Shown here: piece by piece, positions 5,706-7,462 of the stretch
Position numbering within the stretch: the stretch's first letter is position 1
Layout of the letters: every line of letters begins with the position of its first letter
Origin: Candidatus Bathyarchaeota archaeon
GTDB taxonomy: Archaea > Thermoproteota > Bathyarchaeia > TCS64
Length of the DNA: 7,462 nt
Assembly: GCA_030691555.1 (NCBI GenBank)
Contig: JAUYEB010000156.1
Coordinates: 1 to 7,462, forward strand
Direction of reading: 5' to 3'
Program-made: the position numbers and the translations under genes
Notes under the pieces: generated by a model
What the model was told of the DNA's origin: nothing
Databases searched by the model: none
What the model saw: the letters and a program-made list of their open reading frames with translations, nothing else

Positions 5706-6182
5706 TTCGAGCTCGTACTTCTCCTCGACGAGGTCCCTGCCCCAGATGCGGTGGGCCTTCTCCTCCGTCTTCTCGAAGCCCCAGCGCCTGTAGAGGGTGA
5801 TGGCGGTCTCCAGCTCGCTGAAGGTCCAGAGGATTATCCGCCTGTAGCCGGCGCTCCTGCTATACTCGACGGCCTCCTCCATGAGGCGCTTGCCGAGGCC
5901 CCGGCCGCGGGTCTCGGGGGTGAGGATGAACCACCTGAGCTGGGCGACGCCCTCGCCGTTTCGCACGATGGCTATGCAGCCGGCGACCTTTCCGCCTACC
6001 TCGACGACCCAGACCCTCTCCCCCCGCTTGTCCTCGGAGAGGACGAACTCGGAGAGGGGGCCCGCCACGTATGCCTCGAAGGTGTTGTCGAGGCCGTACT
6101 CCTCCGCGTAGAGGACGCCGTGGAGGCGCACTATCTCGCCCAGGTCCCCGGGTCGCATCTCGGTGCGAATCACGGGCTCCAT
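5697..6182 (-). CDS. GNAT-family N-acetyltransferase (MarR-GNAT C-terminal-domain type)
   Basis: This is a predicted acetyl-CoA-dependent acetyltransferase of 161 residues from ATG 6182. The GNAT fold is clear: beta strands around WVVEVGGKVAGCIAIV (58-73), then LRWFILTPETRGRGLGKRL (82-100), where RGRGLG (92-97) is the acetyl-CoA pyrophosphate loop. YRRWGFEKT (131-139) follows, with the usual tyrosine before the GF motif. The opening HGVLYAEEYGLDNTFEAYVA (21-40) and closing HRIWGRDLVEEKYELEL closely resemble the acetyltransferase half of bacterial MarR-GNAT fusion proteins, but there is no helix-turn-helix domain here. The frame is open upstream to about 6302, but that part would lie within the transporter gene and lacks family similarity. 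The TATA-like element at 6203-6211 falls about 25 bp before the ATG, suggesting a leaderless mRNA. The substrate is unknown. Confidence 0.88.
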   Translation of the reverse strand: MEPVIRTEMRPGDLGEIVRLHGVLYAEEYGLDNTFEAYVAGPLSEFVLSEDKRGERVWVVEVGGKVAGCIAIVRNGEGVAQLRWFILTPETRGRGLGKRLMEEAVEYSRSAGYRRIILWTFSELETAITLYRRWGFEKTEEKAHRIWGRDLVEEKYELELS

Positions 6183-6202
6183 GAGTGATCGGGGATCAGA
6201 TG

Positions 6203-6211
6203 TTTTAATAG
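6203..6211. promoter_or_regulatory. Shared two-way TATA element between acetyltransferase and EamA transporter genes
   Basis: TTTTAATAG reads as a TATA-like box on the plus strand, and CTATTAAAA does so on the minus strand. Counting about 25 bp each way gives transcription starts near 6182 (minus), exactly at the acetyltransferase ATG, and near 6232 (plus), at the GTG 6229/TTG 6232 start region of the transporter. One element may therefore serve both genes. The geometry is seen in the sequence; promoter function is inferred. Confidence 0.5.
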
Positions 6212-6228
6212 AAGATTCCGCCCAGTCG

Positions 6229-7083
6229 GTGTTGACCCCATTGCTTTTCGAGGCCCTCGCGCTCGTGACCTCCATAACGAACGCCCTCGGCGTGACCCTC
6301 ATAGCGAGGGGGATGAGGGGCGCGAAGCCAATAGTCGCCGCCTTCTACAGCGTTGCGATCCAGACGGTCATCCTCGTGGCGCTCCTCCTCACGCGCATGC
6401 CCCAGCTCAACCTCCTGGCCGTGGGTTACTTCGCCCTCGGCGGCGTCCTCAGCCTCGGCGTCGCGAGGCTCCTAAACTTCGTCGCCATGAGGGGGCTGGG
6501 CGTCGCGAAGACGAGCGCCCTCATCGGGAGCAGCCCCGTCATAACCACCCTCCTCTCCATTGCCATCATCTCGGAGAGCCCCGACCTCGCGACGTTCGCC
6601 GGGGCCGCCACGGTCGCCCTGGGAGTCGCCCTCATCAGCGGCGCCACGGGGTTCAGGATCGAGAGGGCGCTCCTCGTCGGCCTCGCCTCCGCCCTCGCCT
6701 ACTCGCTGAGCAACATCGCGAGCAAGTCGGGGGTCCTTCTCCAGCCCGACCCCTTCCTCAGCGCAACGACCGGGGCCGTCGCCGGCCTCGCCTTCATCTC
6801 CGCCTACCTCGCCGCCACGGGACAGACCCGCGACCTCGGCATAGGCCGCCAGAGCCTCGCCTGCTTCGCGGCCACCGGCGTGCTCAGCAGCGTAGGCTGG
6901 CTCGCCATGATGGCGGCCCTAGAGACCGGCCCCGTCAGCGTCGTCACCACCATCGTCTACAGCTACCCCCTCTTCGCCCTCATCACGACGCGCCTCCTGA
7001 TGAGGGAGGAGAAACTCACCACGAGGACCATAGCAGGCTCGACCCTCGTCGTACTAGGCGTAGCTATAGTAACCCTGCTCTAA
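6229..7083 (+). CDS. EamA/DMT-family transporter
   Basis: This is an inner-membrane drug/metabolite-superfamily carrier with about ten hydrophobic helices and two EamA repeats, 284 residues from GTG 6229. The repeats show matching ends: AKTSALIGSSPVITTLLS...SES (about 93-117) in the first, and GPVSVVTTIVYSYPLFALI...REE (about 234-261) in the second. Each is followed by a glycine-rich final helix (GAATVALGVALISG; GSTLVVLGVAIVTLL). Upstream in-frame starts are ATG 6181 and GTG 6163, which would add 16 and 22 mostly polar residues and overlap the acetyltransferase start. TTG 6241 would drop four. GTG 6229 is preferred because the TATA element at 6203-6211 lies within any longer version and would place transcription start near 6232. 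Relatives move amino acids, sugars or other metabolites; the substrate here is unknown. Transcription probably ends at 7104-7126. Confidence 0.87.
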   Translation: MLTPLLFEALALVTSITNALGVTLIARGMRGAKPIVAAFYSVAIQTVILVALLLTRMPQLNLLAVGYFALGGVLSLGVARLLNFVAMRGLGVAKTSALIGSSPVITTLLSIAIISESPDLATFAGAATVALGVALISGATGFRIERALLVGLASALAYSLSNIASKSGVLLQPDPFLSATTGAVAGLAFISAYLAATGQTRDLGIGRQSLACFAATGVLSSVGWLAMMAALETGPVSVVTTIVYSYPLFALITTRLLMREEKLTTRTIAGSTLVVLGVAIVTLL

Positions 7084-7103
7084 GGAAGCTGCTAAACAAG
7101 GAA

Positions 7104-7126
7104 AACGGAAAAATTTTTTTCCCGTT
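7104..7126. terminator. Two-way terminator between EamA gene and P-type ATPase gene
   Basis: AACGG-AAAAA is followed by seven Ts and CCCGTT, an imperfect inverted repeat (one extra C in the right arm). It gives a T tract at the 3' end on both strands: T7 for the plus-strand transporter and T5 for the minus-strand ATPase. It lies 20 bp after one stop codon and 17 bp after the other, the expected place for convergent genes. Confidence 0.65.
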
Positions 7127-7143
7127 ATCTATGGTAGCGACAG

Positions 7144-7462
7144 TTACGCCTTCTCCGGCTTGATCCTACCGAGTCTCAGGGCGTTAAGTATCACGGCTAG
7201 GCTGAGCCCCATGTCGCCCACCGCGACGGCCACCCAGAGCGTCACGATGCCCGGCAGCGCCAACAGGGCGACGCCGAGCTTCACCACTATGCTGAGCGTG
7301 ATGTTCTCCCTGATGCGGCGCATCGTGGCGCGGCTCAGGTCGACGGCGTAGGGGACCCTGTCGAGCCTGTCCTGCATGAGGGCTATGTCCGCCGTCTCCA
7401 AGGCGACGTCGCTCCCCATCGCGCCCATGGCGATCCCGACGTCAGCACTCGCCAGCGCCGGC
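7144..7462 (-). CDS. P1B-type heavy-metal ATPase, C-terminal end (5' part outside window)
   Basis: The last 105 residues or so of a metal-exporting P-type ATPase are visible; the frame is open to the window edge. The sequence enters at PALASADVGIAMG, the end of the hinge motif usually written GDGINDAPAL. It continues GSDVALETADIALM, the canonical end of the ATP-binding domain. The last two membrane helices follow: NITLSIVVKLGVALLAL, with a lysine in helix 7, and TLWVAVAVGDMGLSLAVILNALRL, with an aspartate-x-glycine in helix 8. The Lys/Asp pair is the signature of the P1B-2 class (ZntA/CadA-like), which exports Zn2+, Cd2+ or Pb2+ using ATP; Cu+ pumps have different residues here. The protein ends in a short charged tail (GRIKPEKA), and the terminator at 7104-7126 follows its stop codon. 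Confidence 0.93.
   Translation of the reverse strand, partial: PALASADVGIAMGAMGSDVALETADIALMQDRLDRVPYAVDLSRATMRRIRENITLSIVVKLGVALLALPGIVTLWVAVAVGDMGLSLAVILNALRLGRIKPEKA

Noticed and set aside
6183..6302. N-terminal extension of the acetyltransferase up to an ATG-equivalent at 6302
   Set aside because: It would run antisense through the transporter's first helix and over the shared promoter, and the extra residues show no GNAT similarity. ATG 6182 starts exactly at family homology.
1..7462. tRNA or other RNA genes, CRISPR arrays, insertion-sequence ends, defence or toxin-antitoxin genes
   Set aside because: Looked for on both strands and none recognised; gaps between genes are at most about 130 bp and hold only promoter- or terminator-like elements.

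Overview
The window looks like chromosomal DNA from a GC-rich (about 60-65% by eye) archaeon, probably thermophilic or from a TACK/Thermoproteota-like lineage. The archaeal assignment rests on three things: a PDCD5-family DNA-binding protein, TATA-box-like elements 25-40 bp upstream of several starts, and short or absent leaders with GTG/TTG starts. AGG arginine and ATA isoleucine codons are heavily used. The species cannot be named from this window.

Region 1 (1-2205, + strand) is a tungstate-type ABC uptake operon. It holds the C-terminal part of the binding protein TupA (cut by the window edge), the complete permease TupB and the complete ATPase TupC. TupC carries a C-terminal Mop/TOBE oxyanion-sensing domain, which would let the transporter respond to intracellular tungstate or molybdate. 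A GC hairpin followed by five Ts separates tupA from tupB. The tupB and tupC genes overlap by 32 bp. A perfect AT-rich inverted repeat lies inside tupC.

Region 2 (2206-4201, + strand) has a CPA1-type Na+/H+ antiporter (NhaP-like) and a classical rubrerythrin, a di-iron peroxidase with a C-terminal rubredoxin domain. Rubrerythrin has its own TATA box, embedded in a small palindrome. Tungstate uptake plus rubrerythrin fits an anaerobic or microaerophilic lifestyle with tungsto-enzymes, but this is inference.

Region 3 (4202-5705) has the PDCD5-family gene on the minus strand, divergent from an ACMSD-type amidohydrolase/decarboxylase on the plus strand. Separate TATA-like boxes face each way in the 99-bp gap.

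Region 4 (5697-7083) has a GNAT acetyltransferase (minus), overlapping the amidohydrolase tail to tail by 9 bp. It is divergent from an EamA/DMT-family transporter (plus). One AT-rich element sits about 25 bp from both likely starts and appears to serve as a two-way promoter for two leaderless transcripts.

Region 5 (7084-7462) has an inverted-repeat A/T tract that looks like a two-way terminator, then the C-terminal end of a P1B-type (Zn/Cd/Pb class) metal-exporting ATPase on the minus strand, cut by the window edge.

No RNA genes, CRISPR arrays, insertion sequences or defence genes were seen. The genes are ordinary archaeal metabolism, transport and stress genes. The most interesting signals are in the DNA between and inside them.
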